The position numbers were made by a program, and so were the translations under genes. Positions 43,250 through 52,079 of a stretch of 64,000 bases of DNA are shown here, one piece after another (position 1 is the first letter of the stretch; each line of letters opens with the position of its first letter). Origin of the DNA: Tectiglobus sp965224045 (GTDB lineage: Bacteria; Pseudomonadota; Alphaproteobacteria; Rhizobiales; Hyphomicrobiaceae); assembly GCA_965224045.1 (NCBI GenBank), contig CBDCYD010000001.1:124001-188000 (forward strand), written 5' to 3'. Below the pieces are notes generated by a model, which did no database searches, had not been told where the DNA came from, and saw only the letters and a program-made list of their open reading frames with translations.

Positions 43250-45031
43250 CTATGCTGGCCACACGAAGACAATCATAGGTACGCCGACAAGTAGGATCAG
43301 AATCTCCAGCCCGATGCCAACGCGCGTGTAGTCTGTAAATCGGTAGGATCCCGGCCCCATAACAAGAGTATTCGACTGGTGACCGATTGGTGTCAAATAT
43401 GCCGACGCGCTACCGACCGCGACGGCCATCAGAAACGGGTCGACGGATAACTCTAATCCTTCGGCGATACCTGCGCTTATCGGCGCCATGAGTACTGCTG
43501 TTGGCGTGTTGTGGATCAAATCAGAAAGCCACATCGAAACGGCCATGATCAACGCAATAATTGCCCACAGCGGCATTGCTCCTGTTACAGCGACTAACTG
43601 GCCGGCAATGAGACCCGCCGCACCGGTTGACTTCATGGCCTGGCCTATAGGTATCAGCGCTCCGATAAGCACGATAATCGGCCAGTCAATGCTTTCGTAA
43701 GCGTCCTGAAGGGAAATTGTACGAGTTAGAATCAAAGCTGCGACGGCACTTGCCAACGATATCGGCACAGAAACCAGACCGATCGCTGCTGCGACCAGCG
43801 CTACAGCGAAAATTGCAGTCGGCAAGAGGGGGCTCCCTTGGCCGGCGCGAGCGGTCCCGCCTCCCTCAGCCAGTATGAGGCAGCCCAAATCTGCAAGTGC
43901 ATTTTCCAACGAACTACGCTCACCCTGGACGAGCAGCGTATCTCCCACCTGGAATTGCCGGTCCTTTAGCCTCGACTGCACCTCACCTCTACGCGCGAGC
44001 GCGAGAAGATTGACCCCAAAGTCGGTATGCATCCGAATGTTCCGGGCTGATCGCCCCTCCAGAGGCGAATTCGGCATGACAACGGCCTCAGCTATCACGG
44101 CGTCCTGTAATCGTATCGCCAGGCCGCTGATATCGTTCCTGCTCAGCAAATCGAATTGCTTGCCGTCACATAACGGCTCCCAAATAGCTGGATCACCCTT
44201 GATCACCAGAATGTCGCCAGCCTTTAACGGCGCGATCGGTCTCGGAGCCAGGATTTGGTCCCCGTGCCGGAGGATGGTCATAATTGTTATTTCATTGTCA
44301 CAAGCCTCCTCAACATCCCGAACCTGTTGATCGTCGAACGAAGAGCCATCGGGCAATCGAACCTCGGCCACAAATGGCGTTAGCTTGCGTAGGAGTCGTG
44401 TCGCGGATTGTTCGCTTTCACGAACTGGCAGGAGCCGCCAGCCAAGCATCGAGAGATAGGCCAGCCCGACAATGGCGACGGCCAAGCCGACGGGTGTAAA
44501 ATCGAACATCTGGAACGGCTTGCCGACGTATTCTGCACGAAATGCGGAGACAACGAGATTGGGCGGCGTGCCAATGAGCGTGATCAGCCCGCCAAGCATC
44601 GACGCAAACGACAACGGAATGAGAAGTAGTGAGGCCGGCCGCTTTGCCAGTGCAGCGTTACGGATCGTGACAGGCAGCATAAGGGCCAGTGCACCGATGT
44701 TGTTCATCACAGCCGACAGGGCCAACGTCAGGCCGCCACCGGCAGCCACCTGGATGCTTGGTGTAAGCCGTGTTGGTGCAAGCAGGTGAACGATCCAAGT
44801 CACCAGCCCGGTTGCTTGGAGGGCACGGCTAATCACGAGCACCGCAGCAACGCTGACGACGGCCGGATGGCCAAACCCTAGGAATGCATTCTCTGGCGGC
44901 ACAACGCCAAGGTAGACGGCAGCTAGCAGCGCCAACCCTGCCACAACGTCATAACGCCAGCGAGCCCACACAAAGCCAATAAAGGTTGCGGCAAGGATAA
45001 GAAAGAGAAGGACATCTGTACTCATCATCAC
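43250..45031 (-). CDS. SLC13-type permease with two RCK-C domains
   Basis: This 593-residue protein has about ten membrane segments arranged in two halves. The N-terminal half carries GHPAVVSVAAVLVISRALQA and SAVMNNIGALALMLPV, and the C-terminal half carries LIHNTPTAVLMAPISAGIAE, the SNTP-like and NNIGA-like re-entrant motifs of divalent anion transporters. Between them lie two TrkA-C-type domains (residues about 210-380). It follows nhaA by four bases and is surely co-transcribed. The family carries sulfate, dicarboxylates or other anions; the substrate here is not known. The initial codons MMM allow several starts. Confidence 0.88.
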   Translation of the reverse strand: MMMSTDVLLFLILAATFIGFVWARWRYDVVAGLALLAAVYLGVVPPENAFLGFGHPAVVSVAAVLVISRALQATGLVTWIVHLLAPTRLTPSIQVAAGGGLTLALSAVMNNIGALALMLPVTIRNAALAKRPASLLLIPLSFASMLGGLITLIGTPPNLVVSAFRAEYVGKPFQMFDFTPVGLAVAIVGLAYLSMLGWRLLPVRESEQSATRLLRKLTPFVAEVRLPDGSSFDDQQVRDVEEACDNEITIMTILRHGDQILAPRPIAPLKAGDILVIKGDPAIWEPLCDGKQFDLLSRNDISGLAIRLQDAVIAEAVVMPNSPLEGRSARNIRMHTDFGVNLLALARRGEVQSRLKDRQFQVGDTLLVQGERSSLENALADLGCLILAEGGGTARAGQGSPLLPTAIFAVALVAAAIGLVSVPISLASAVAALILTRTISLQDAYESIDWPIIVLIGALIPIGQAMKSTGAAGLIAGQLVAVTGAMPLWAIIALIMAVSMWLSDLIHNTPTAVLMAPISAGIAEGLELSVDPFLMAVAVGSASAYLTPIGHQSNTLVMGPGSYRFTDYTRVGIGLEILILLVGVPMIVFVWPA

Positions 45032-45035
45032 CGGT

Positions 45036-46364
45036 TCACATGTTATCCAACTGGTCTGTTTTACGGTAGGTGGACCAAGTCAGCGCTAACAGACCAAGTG
45101 CGGCGGAAACCACTGATCCGCTTAGTATTCCAATCTTTGCGCTATCAAGCATCGCAGGCGGGAAGGCCAGCCCAGCGATAAACAGCGACATCGTAAAACC
45201 AATCCCCGTCAAGAATCCTCCAGCGATCAAGAGCGACCAAGTCAGACCAGGAGCTTGCTTCGCCAGGTCAAGTCGAACTGCAATCCAACAGAAACTCACG
45301 ACACCAATAGGCTTGCCAAGCACAAGTGCCACAAAAATTGCTACAGAGGCTGGAGTGGCGATGTCAGCGAAAGATATTTCGACCCCGGCGTTGGCAAATG
45401 CAAACAGCGGCATAATCGTGAACCCCACCCAGGGGTGGAGCATCAGTTCCAAGCGCTCGACGGGAGAGAGCACTTCTCTTGCAGCAGTGCCTGCAAGGCG
45501 AAGGTCGTGGCGCTCGCTCGTGTCACCGCTCCATTGATCGCCGACAGGATACGACAGCACGCGATCAAAAATGGCCCGTAACCGGCGGTCACTCACCCAC
45601 CCGCCTGTCGGCGTCATCAGACCCAAGAAAACACCCGCGATCGTAGCATGAATACCGGATGCATCGAAGCAAACCCAAATTAGTGCGCCGAGCAGAAAAT
45701 AAACCAGAATACTTCTAATGCCGATACGCGCAGCGGCAAAAACGGTGACGAGGCCAACACCAGCAAGGGCAAGAGCCACCCAGTTAAATGCGCTGCCATA
45801 GCCGATGGCAACGACCAGGATCGCTCCAATATCGTCGAAGATCGCCAAAGATAAGAGGAATAGACGCAGGGTTGCAGGAATTCGCGAACCGAAGAGCGCC
45901 AGGCAGCCAACGACAAATGCCGTGTCGGTAGCCATTACAGTACCCCAGCCATGCAACTCGGGCCCGCCTCTTGCGAGAAACAAATAAATGAGCGCAGGAA
46001 CGAGCATTCCTCCGAGCGCTCCGGCAAGCGACAGCGCCGCCATGCGCGGGTTCCGCAGTTCGCCGAGAACAAATCCACGCTTGAGTTCCAGTGCGATCAC
46101 GAAGAAGAACAAAGTCATCAGGGCATCGTTGATCCAATGCCGCAAGGACCGAGTAAAATCGAGAGCACCAAAATTGAAGCCCACCGGCGTCTCCCAGAAG
46201 GCGAGAAACGCTGCGGACCATACCGAATTTGAAAGTATTAACGCGACGACCGTCGCAAACAGCAGCACTGCGCCTGAAGCTGCTTCGACCTTGAGGAACC
46301 GAGCAAACGGACGACTGAAACGGTCGGACAATTCGGGCGGAAGGTCTGTTCGATCGTGATCCAT
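45036..46364 (-). CDS. nhaA: Na+/H+ antiporter NhaA
   Basis: The 442-residue protein has about twelve membrane segments and the family signatures HWINDALMTLFFFVIALELK, TDTAFVVGCLALFGSRIPAT, LFLLSLAIFDDIGAILVVAI (with the paired aspartates that bind Na+/H+) and FTMSLFIAGLAFPPAML. NhaA exports Na+ in exchange for protons at the inner membrane, giving salt and alkali tolerance. It is slightly longer than the E. coli protein because of a longer N-terminus and middle loop. It is the first gene of a two-gene operon with the SLC13-type permease. Confidence 0.95.
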   Translation of the reverse strand: MDHDRTDLPPELSDRFSRPFARFLKVEAASGAVLLFATVVALILSNSVWSAAFLAFWETPVGFNFGALDFTRSLRHWINDALMTLFFFVIALELKRGFVLGELRNPRMAALSLAGALGGMLVPALIYLFLARGGPELHGWGTVMATDTAFVVGCLALFGSRIPATLRLFLLSLAIFDDIGAILVVAIGYGSAFNWVALALAGVGLVTVFAAARIGIRSILVYFLLGALIWVCFDASGIHATIAGVFLGLMTPTGGWVSDRRLRAIFDRVLSYPVGDQWSGDTSERHDLRLAGTAAREVLSPVERLELMLHPWVGFTIMPLFAFANAGVEISFADIATPASVAIFVALVLGKPIGVVSFCWIAVRLDLAKQAPGLTWSLLIAGGFLTGIGFTMSLFIAGLAFPPAMLDSAKIGILSGSVVSAALGLLALTWSTYRKTDQLDNM

Positions 46365-46680
46365 GTTTGGCGAAATCTCGCATTGTTATCGATCCAGTTG
46401 CTTGTAGATCGACACAATATCGGGCGATCGCCAAGTCTTGGTGACTGACCGCGCAGTTACCGTATGCCGTATCGATCTATCGTCGCTGTCAAATTGTCTG
46501 AAAGCACCGGCTGGAAATCAGAAACGATGATGTGGTGGCAAGTCGTGAACGCTGCGGCCTGACAGAGCCCTAATCACGGTTTTTCGTCACCGCCCGATGG
46601 CTGCGCGACTACGCGGTAGCGGCTTCAGACCCGTGTAGAATCCCCAAGGCAAGTATTCGCGGCGGCAATTCTATGCTGTA
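46365..46680. promoter_or_regulatory. Upstream region of nhaA
   Basis: This 316-base gap must contain the nhaA promoter; no operator or hairpin is clear. No gene is seen. Confidence 0.35.
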
Positions 46681-46998
46681 TCACTTCTTATCGTGCAGAC
46701 GACCAAGCGTACTGTCGATCAATCTGACCAACTTGTCCAAGGCTGCGCTGACGGCTTCGTTCAATGTGGCCGCCTGGTGTGTGACCGCGATAGGTTGCAA
46801 GCCGCCAAGGCGGGCTTCCATCATGCAGCGCTTATCATCCTGACCGTCTTTATCGGCGTTTTCGTCGCTCAAATGCACTTCCACTCGCGTGACTTCGTCT
46901 CTGAAACGCGCCAGGGCATGTTCCATGCCTCCCGTGATCTCATTGGTCAGATCTTGGCCACCCGCGATATTATGATCAGTATTGATTTGAATCTGCAT
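46681..46998 (-). CDS. HPF/RaiA-type ribosome-associated protein
   Basis: The 105 residues match the short HPF fold: MQIQINTDHNIAGG, a helix EHALARFRDEVTRVEVHLSD, then CMMEARLGGLQPIAVTHQAA and LNEAVSAALDKLVRLIDSTL. Such proteins bind the 30S subunit and stall or dimerise ribosomes under stress. It is the short type without the C-terminal dimerisation domain. It lies in the stress cargo with no close partner. Confidence 0.82.
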   Translation of the reverse strand: MQIQINTDHNIAGGQDLTNEITGGMEHALARFRDEVTRVEVHLSDENADKDGQDDKRCMMEARLGGLQPIAVTHQAATLNEAVSAALDKLVRLIDSTLGRLHDKK

Positions 46999-47226
46999 GT
47001 TATTCTCCGGACGGTGCGTTCTTTCAGCCAGTATTGAGGACCAGAAGGAGCTTCTGGGCGGGTTCGAATCGATTTGTGGTAAACTGTTTAATCACCAAAT
47101 CTGTTGTGGGTTCTGGACTCGCCCAAATGAATCAACATTAGCATACACCTTGTTCAGGACGTCCCCGCGACGCGCGCCTGAAAATCGGAGAGATTGCACA
47201 GTCGCCCCGTGTGGATGGCTCCACGA

Positions 47227-47643
47227 CTACCGCCCGACGCTCGCTGTGATGATAATAAAGAGAATTGCGAGTGCGATGTAGATAAATTGCATTGGAATTG
47301 GCGGCTTTGTCAGCCATATATGGCCCCGGACCTCATTGTTCATCGTAATGTTTTGGCGGTGTGCGTGCGGCAGCAATTTGATCAGACGGACGGCGGTTTC
47401 TTGGCAATCATTTGGCTCTCGCAGACTTCCAGGCAACCGGCCGACTAACCGCGCCAATCTCTGGATGGCATTATCCTCCGACAAAGCAGATAGCACAGCA
47501 GCTTCCTTCCACGGGTCGAGGTTCAGACGCGCCAGCGCAGACAGAACGCTGAGCGGCATCTCGTTGGGTTCTGCATCGATCGAAGCGTACAAAAAGTCGC
47601 TGAATTCCGGTCGAAAGAATGAAACTGACGCTACGTGCTGCAT
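47227..47643 (-). CDS. Hypothetical protein with C-terminal membrane anchor
   Basis: ATG 47643 (or GTG 47655) gives about 139 residues. The body is helical (LSALARLNLDPWKEAAVLSA, NAIQRLARLVGRLPGSL) and the C-terminus is one hydrophobic segment (PMQFIYIALAILFIIITASV), so it is probably tail-anchored in the inner membrane. The start lies next to the stop of the preceding 72-residue protein gene, suggesting coupling. The family is of a type found in rhizobial genomes; function unknown. Confidence 0.75.
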   Translation of the reverse strand: MQHVASVSFFRPEFSDFLYASIDAEPNEMPLSVLSALARLNLDPWKEAAVLSALSEDNAIQRLARLVGRLPGSLREPNDCQETAVRLIKLLPHAHRQNITMNNEVRGHIWLTKPPIPMQFIYIALAILFIIITASVGR

Positions 47644-47648
47644 GACTG

Positions 47649-47867
47649 TCACCACTCACCTTGTGCCTCTTCGGCAAGCTGGGCGTCCGCAAGGCAATCG
47701 AAGCCAATCTCGATTTGGCGATGGCTCTTATCGATCCAGCGACCAGGATGCCACGCCTTTATTCGTTTGCTCACGACAAGCTCATTTAGACGCTTGGCCA
47801 AAATATCGACGTCATACATCCCATTCTTTATCGGAAATGTTACCGACGTCGTCGGAGAGTGTGTCAT
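47649..47867 (-). CDS. Small hypothetical protein, 72 residues
   Basis: ATG 47867 is chosen; the open frame before it has no protein-like sequence. The product has SVTFPIKNGMYDVDILAKRL and RQIEIGFDCLADAQLAEEAQ, soluble and acidic. Its TGA lies inside the start region of the next gene, so both are probably translated together. Function unknown. Confidence 0.65.
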   Translation of the reverse strand: MTHSPTTSVTFPIKNGMYDVDILAKRLNELVVSKRIKAWHPGRWIDKSHRQIEIGFDCLADAQLAEEAQGEW

Positions 47868-48506
47868 GATGATGGTCCCTTCGGGGGCGTTTATGTGAAT
47901 TCTTGGCCTGGTAGTATCCTGGCTAGCTATAAACTTTCTTTGACCGTTCGCGGGCGTATCACATCTGGGTGCGAGCGCCCCCGCGCTGCAGGAGTTGAAA
48001 CCTGTCGAGCATGGGCAAGCCTTATCAAACAACACACTACCTCAATCGTCGTGTTCCGATACCAACCTGGGTTAGTGGCGCAGCAAAATAATTACTGCAA
48101 TGTGCGGGCGCGCAATTTGTGGTCCGATGACAGAGCATTCGTCAAATTCGAACACGCGACGAATCCGAAGATCTGACGCCACCCAGTAAATGAAATAGGG
48201 GGACTTGAATTTAGTGTCCGCGGCCCGTCGTGCGGCATGCGGACTTCCTGCTCTCACTTTAGAATCGAGAGAAATTCTTGACTTGGTCAGGCTGCAACGA
48301 ACTGCCAACTGCACGTGCGAGGCCGAAGTTCATTGACAAGCGGACTCCGCCAATTCCGACGCAAACCTGCGGCTCACCTCATGTCGAAAGTCCGCTAAGT
48401 GGACGAGAACGAACCCGCTTCTGCGGGAGAGCGCTGCGCGCGGACCGTGCCGTGGGGCAGGCGCAGTGCTAACCAACTGAACATCAATCGATAACGGGCA
48501 AGGCGC
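47868..48506. other. Gap between stress cargo and IS91-type unit
   Basis: No convincing gene in these 640 bases. One end of the IS91-type unit may lie in the last 150 bases, but I cannot fix it. Confidence 0.35.
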
Positions 48507-48552
48507 CCTGTCTTGAGGATCGAGGGGTTCACCAACCTCCACTCAAGACAGG
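48507..48552. repeat. Perfect 10-bp inverted repeat before the tyrosine recombinase gene
   Basis: CCTGTCTTGA (48507-48516) and TCAAGACAGG (48543-48552) flank 26 bases and end 8 bases before the ATG of the recombinase gene. The stem would include its ribosome site region. It could be a recombinase core site, an operator or the element end. Confidence 0.6.
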
Positions 48553-48560
48553 AGCCCCCA

Positions 48561-49502
48561 ATGACCTCCCAAACAACGCCAGACAAGACAACGCCGAACA
48601 AGACATCACCAGAAGCCATCAGCCCGTCAGGCGACACGTGTGCAATGTCACCACTGCGTGCCCGCATGACCGAGGACATGACGATCCGTGGTTTTGTCGC
48701 CAAGACGCAAGTCGATTACATCCGTTGCGTTAAGCGCTTTGCTGCCTTTGTTGGCCGCTCGCCGGATACGGCCACGCCGGAAGAGATCCGCAAGTTTCAG
48801 TTTGCGTTGCGCGAGGAGGGCATGTCACCGTCCGCGATCAATGCGATCGTGAGTGCCTTGCGCTTCTTCTTCAAGGTCACGCTCGGGCGGCCGGAGATCG
48901 ATCGCTGGACGCAGTTTGTGCGCGAGCCGCGCAAGCTACCGGTAATCCTCTCCCGAGAGGAAGTCGCCCGCCTCATCGATTGCGCACCCGGCCCCGGCCT
49001 CCAGTACAAGGCGGTCTTGTCTGTTGCCTACGGTGCCGGGTTGCGCGTCTCGGAGGTGGCAGCTCTCAAGGTCAGCGATATCGACAGTGAGCGCATGCTG
49101 ATCCGCGTCGAGCAGGGTAAGGGCAGGAGGGACCGCTACGTCATGCTCTCAGTTAGCCTGCTTGAGCTGTTGCGCGAGTGGTGGCGTGAAGCACGGCCAG
49201 CCTACTGGATGTTCCCCGGACGAGCGCCCGGTCAGCACATCACGCCGCGTCAGATCAACCGCGCTGTCCATTCTGCCGCTGACATGGCCGGCATCGACAA
49301 GAAGGTGACGACGCACACGCTGCGTCATTCCTTTGCGACGCACCTGTTGGAGAGCAATATCGATGTGCGCATCATCCAGGCGCTGCTCGGCCATTCCAAG
49401 CTCGACATGACGGCGCACTACACGCGCGTCGCCACCAACACCATCCGCGATGTCATGAGTCCGCTCGACCGCATCACTCTGAAGAAGGCGACAAAGACAT
49501 AG
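48561..49502 (+). CDS. Tyrosine recombinase of XerC/D type, IS91-associated
   Basis: From ATG 48561 the protein has 313 residues. A Thr/Pro/Lys-rich stretch precedes the N-terminal SAM-like domain (TIRGFVAKTQVDYIRCVKRF). The catalytic residues are visible: arginine in AYGAGLRVSEVAALKVSDID, HxxR in TTHTLRHSFATHLLE, and the tyrosine in TAHYTRVATN after ALLGHSKLDM. It may resolve or help insert the IS91-type element. It is followed after 13 bases by the transposase gene. Confidence 0.88.
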   Translation: MTSQTTPDKTTPNKTSPEAISPSGDTCAMSPLRARMTEDMTIRGFVAKTQVDYIRCVKRFAAFVGRSPDTATPEEIRKFQFALREEGMSPSAINAIVSALRFFFKVTLGRPEIDRWTQFVREPRKLPVILSREEVARLIDCAPGPGLQYKAVLSVAYGAGLRVSEVAALKVSDIDSERMLIRVEQGKGRRDRYVMLSVSLLELLREWWREARPAYWMFPGRAPGQHITPRQINRAVHSAADMAGIDKKVTTHTLRHSFATHLLESNIDVRIIQALLGHSKLDMTAHYTRVATNTIRDVMSPLDRITLKKATKT

Positions 49503-49515
49503 CTGGTCGCAATCC

Positions 49516-50733
49516 ATGTCTCGGTCAGCATTGGAGGTCGCGGATATCTTCCGCGATCACGGACCCGCATGGCGTGATGCCAACCGCGGCCGCATCAACC
49601 TTGATCAGATGAAGGCGATGAGCGCCATCGAGCGTTGCCGCACGGCAGCCCTCGGCGGTCATGTTGCGCGTTGTGAGAACGATGCCTGCGGACACACAAC
49701 GATCGCCTACAACTCCTGCCGCAACCGGCATTGTCCAAAGTGTCAGGGTCGGGCAGCACATGATTGGATGGCCGCGCGTGAAGCCGAACTGCTGCCGGTC
49801 AGCTACTTCCATGTCGTGTTCACGCTGCCAACGGCGATCGCCGACATTGCCTACCAGAACAAGGCCGTGATCTACGATCTGCTCTTCAAGGCATCCGCCG
49901 AGACCATGCAGACGATTGCAGCCGATCCCAAGCACCTTGGCGCCAAGATCGCCGTCATCTCCGTCCTGCACACCTGGGGATCGGCGATGATGCATCATCC
50001 GCACGTTCACATGATCGTGCCGGGTGGCGGGCTGTCTGAAGATGGTGAGCGCTGGATCGCATGCCGCAAGGGTTTCTTTCTGCCGGTGCGCGTACTTGCC
50101 AAACTGTTCCGGCGCCTGATGCTAGCGAAGATTGTGGCTGCCCATGACACCGGCAAGCTCGCCTTCCATGGCAGTCTTGCCCACCTTGCCGACGCCCGAG
50201 AACTCAAGTGCTTCCTGAGATCGGTGCGACGACGCAAATGGTATGTCTATGCCAAGCGCCCGTTCGCCGGGCCCAGGGCCGTGCTCGCCTACCTGTCGCG
50301 CTATACGCACAGAGTTGCGATCTCGAACCGGCGGCTGATCCGGGCTGACGCCAAAACGGTAACATTCAAGGTCAAGAACTATCGCCTCGAAGGACAGCGG
50401 CGCCATACCACCATGACGTTGGCAACGCCCGAGTTCATTCGCCGCTTCCTCATTCATGTGCTGCCCAAAGGCCTGCACCGCATCCGCCATTACGGCCTCT
50501 TCGCCAACACCGTCCGTGCCGCCAACCTCGCTCGAATGCGTGCGCTGCTTGGTGTTCCTGAGAGCCGCACCGATGATCGTTCCGCTGAGGACGGAACCGA
50601 GACCTCTTGCGAGCCGGATCACGCCACACCGCCCTGCCCACGCTGCGGAGGCACCATGCGCATCATCGAAGTCTTTGATCCAGGTTGCACCCCGCGCTCG
50701 ACACCGACACCTGAAGGCATCGACAGCTCATGA
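49516..50733 (+). CDS. IS91-family transposase (HUH, rolling-circle)
   Basis: The 405-residue protein starts with a zinc-binding domain (cysteines near residues 53, 58, 68, 73, 76: CENDACG, NSCRNRHCPKCQ). The HUH metal motif is HHPHVHMIVPGGG (about 160-172), and the conserved tyrosine segment is YLSRYTHRVAISNRRLI. A late CPRCGG knuckle lies near the C-terminus. Such enzymes nick one strand and replicate the element by rolling-circle transposition, which can drag neighbouring genes along. That makes it a candidate for having built the adjacent defence region. Confidence 0.92.
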   Translation: MSRSALEVADIFRDHGPAWRDANRGRINLDQMKAMSAIERCRTAALGGHVARCENDACGHTTIAYNSCRNRHCPKCQGRAAHDWMAAREAELLPVSYFHVVFTLPTAIADIAYQNKAVIYDLLFKASAETMQTIAADPKHLGAKIAVISVLHTWGSAMMHHPHVHMIVPGGGLSEDGERWIACRKGFFLPVRVLAKLFRRLMLAKIVAAHDTGKLAFHGSLAHLADARELKCFLRSVRRRKWYVYAKRPFAGPRAVLAYLSRYTHRVAISNRRLIRADAKTVTFKVKNYRLEGQRRHTTMTLATPEFIRRFLIHVLPKGLHRIRHYGLFANTVRAANLARMRALLGVPESRTDDRSAEDGTETSCEPDHATPPCPRCGGTMRIIEVFDPGCTPRSTPTPEGIDSS

Positions 50734-51125
50734 CACTGCCAAAGGCTTCAAAATATCAGACTGGCCGGCAGCCCGAGTGCAGCATCGACATCACTCACCC
50801 TCACGGTCCCGAAGGACGGCACAATCCAAAAACAAATCCTCTGAACCTTGCCGCCCGCGCTGGTCGTAACGCAACCTGCAATCCACGAAAGCCATCTTTG
50901 TCGACTTACCCAGGCGACGCTGAGCCCAACCGCTCGCCCAAATCCCCATAGCGTTCGCGGCGCCACCGTGCGCAAACGCCCGCGGGTTCCTTCATGTCCG
51001 ACTTGCCGACGCCGTACGCCCCGCCGATTGCACTCGCACGCTCACCGACCGGCGTCTGCAACCCTTAAACATTTCACCATTGGAAGACTTCTGATGATCA
51101 GCCATCAGGAGGCACGATCGACACG
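50734..51125. other. Gap after the IS91-type transposase
   Basis: These 392 bases should contain one terminus of the element. No gene is seen; the frames are shadows. Confidence 0.35.
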
Positions 51126-51767
51126 CTAGTCGATGCGCTGTCCTATGTCTGCTTTCGATGCAATCGGAGCCGTTCCAGTTGAACAGGCGTCAAACTCCAT
51201 CGCTGGCCCTTGGGAATGCAAGGATAGGGCGCGGCGCATCGTTGCGGCTGAGACATTCAATCCTGCAGCAAGCTCGGTGATCGTAGATTTTGATTGGTTT
51301 AGCTCTCTTGCAGCTCGGATTACTTGGCGACTTGAAAGCTTCTTCGGTCGTCCGACATGCACGCCGCGTGCCTGTGCCGCCTTCATTCCCGCCTTGGTGC
51401 GCTCGCGGATCTGTTCGCGCTCGAATTCGGCAAAGACCGCAAGCTGGCCGTAGAGCATCCGTCCAACGGCGGTCGTCGTATCGATACCTTGAGTCAGGGA
51501 GACGAAGTCAATACCGCGGCTGCGCAGCCCGTCCAGTAATTGCATAAGATGAAGCGTTGATCGCCCAAGTCGATCGAGCTTCCAGACGACCAGAGTGTCG
51601 CCGTTCCTAAGATCACACAGAACCTGATCCAACCCTTTGCGTTCGATCATCGATCCTGAGACACCATGATCACCGTAGATTAGATCACAATTCGCCGCTG
51701 TGAGCGCATCAACTTGGAGCGCTTCCGTCTGATCATCATCTGATACCCTTACATAGCCAATCTTCAT
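51126..51767 (-). CDS. Serine recombinase of resolvase/invertase type
   Basis: ATG 51767 gives 213 residues. The N-terminal catalytic domain has the serine in IGYVRVSDDDQTEALQVDAL and the arginines in VVWKLDRLGRSTLHL. The long E-helix is QLAVFAEFEREQIRERTKAG, and the C-terminal HTH follows GRPKKLSS (ITELAAGLNVSAATMRRA). Enzymes of this size act as transposon resolvases or DNA invertases. Upstream lie two 22-bp inverted sites bounding about 96 bp, so this may be an invertase for that segment. Confidence 0.9.
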   Translation of the reverse strand: MKIGYVRVSDDDQTEALQVDALTAANCDLIYGDHGVSGSMIERKGLDQVLCDLRNGDTLVVWKLDRLGRSTLHLMQLLDGLRSRGIDFVSLTQGIDTTTAVGRMLYGQLAVFAEFEREQIRERTKAGMKAAQARGVHVGRPKKLSSRQVIRAARELNQSKSTITELAAGLNVSAATMRRALSLHSQGPAMEFDACSTGTAPIASKADIGQRID

Positions 51768-51860
51768 CGCACACCATGCCGCTACCGGTTGCGATGGGTT
51801 CAGATCTGAATTCTTCAGAAAGAGTGGCCTTCTGGCCGGTCCGCCGGGCCGATCCGCATC

Positions 51861-52000
51861 GATCAAAAGGGTTCCCTTTTGACGCTGATCGACTCCCCCG
51901 TCAGGCAGCGGCGATAGCTTCGTTGGTAGCGATGAACGTGGGCGAAATCAAGTCTTAAGACAGGTCAATGAGGATGGTTCAAAAGGGAACCCTTTTGATC
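51861..52000. repeat. Two inverted 22-bp sites bounding a possible invertible segment
   Basis: Site 1 (51861-51882) reads GATC, AAAAGGG, TT, CCCTTTT, GA. Site 2 (51979-52000) is its exact reverse complement. Each site is itself a near-palindrome (TCAAAAGGG and CCCTTTTGA) around a central TT or AA, the layout of serine-recombinase crossover sites. They lie in inverted orientation, which would yield inversion of the 96 bases between. That segment holds the palindrome GTCTTAAGAC (about 51949-51958). The recombinase gene lies on one side and an exported-protein gene on the other. Confidence 0.7.
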
Positions 52001-52079
52001 GGATCGCACGAAGCAAATCGACGCTACTCACCCTTTGGCCAGCATTCGACCGCTTGTTTTCGAACCGGAGATTTCCGTT

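Larger units (their letters stand above)
48507..50733 (+). mobile_element. IS91-family-type element (core, ends not fixed)
   Basis: A tyrosine recombinase gene and an IS91-type rolling-circle transposase gene lie 13 bases apart, an arrangement known from some IS91-family members. The listed limits span the inverted repeat and the two genes only. IS91 elements lack normal terminal repeats, so the true ends cannot be placed by eye. Confidence 0.6.
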
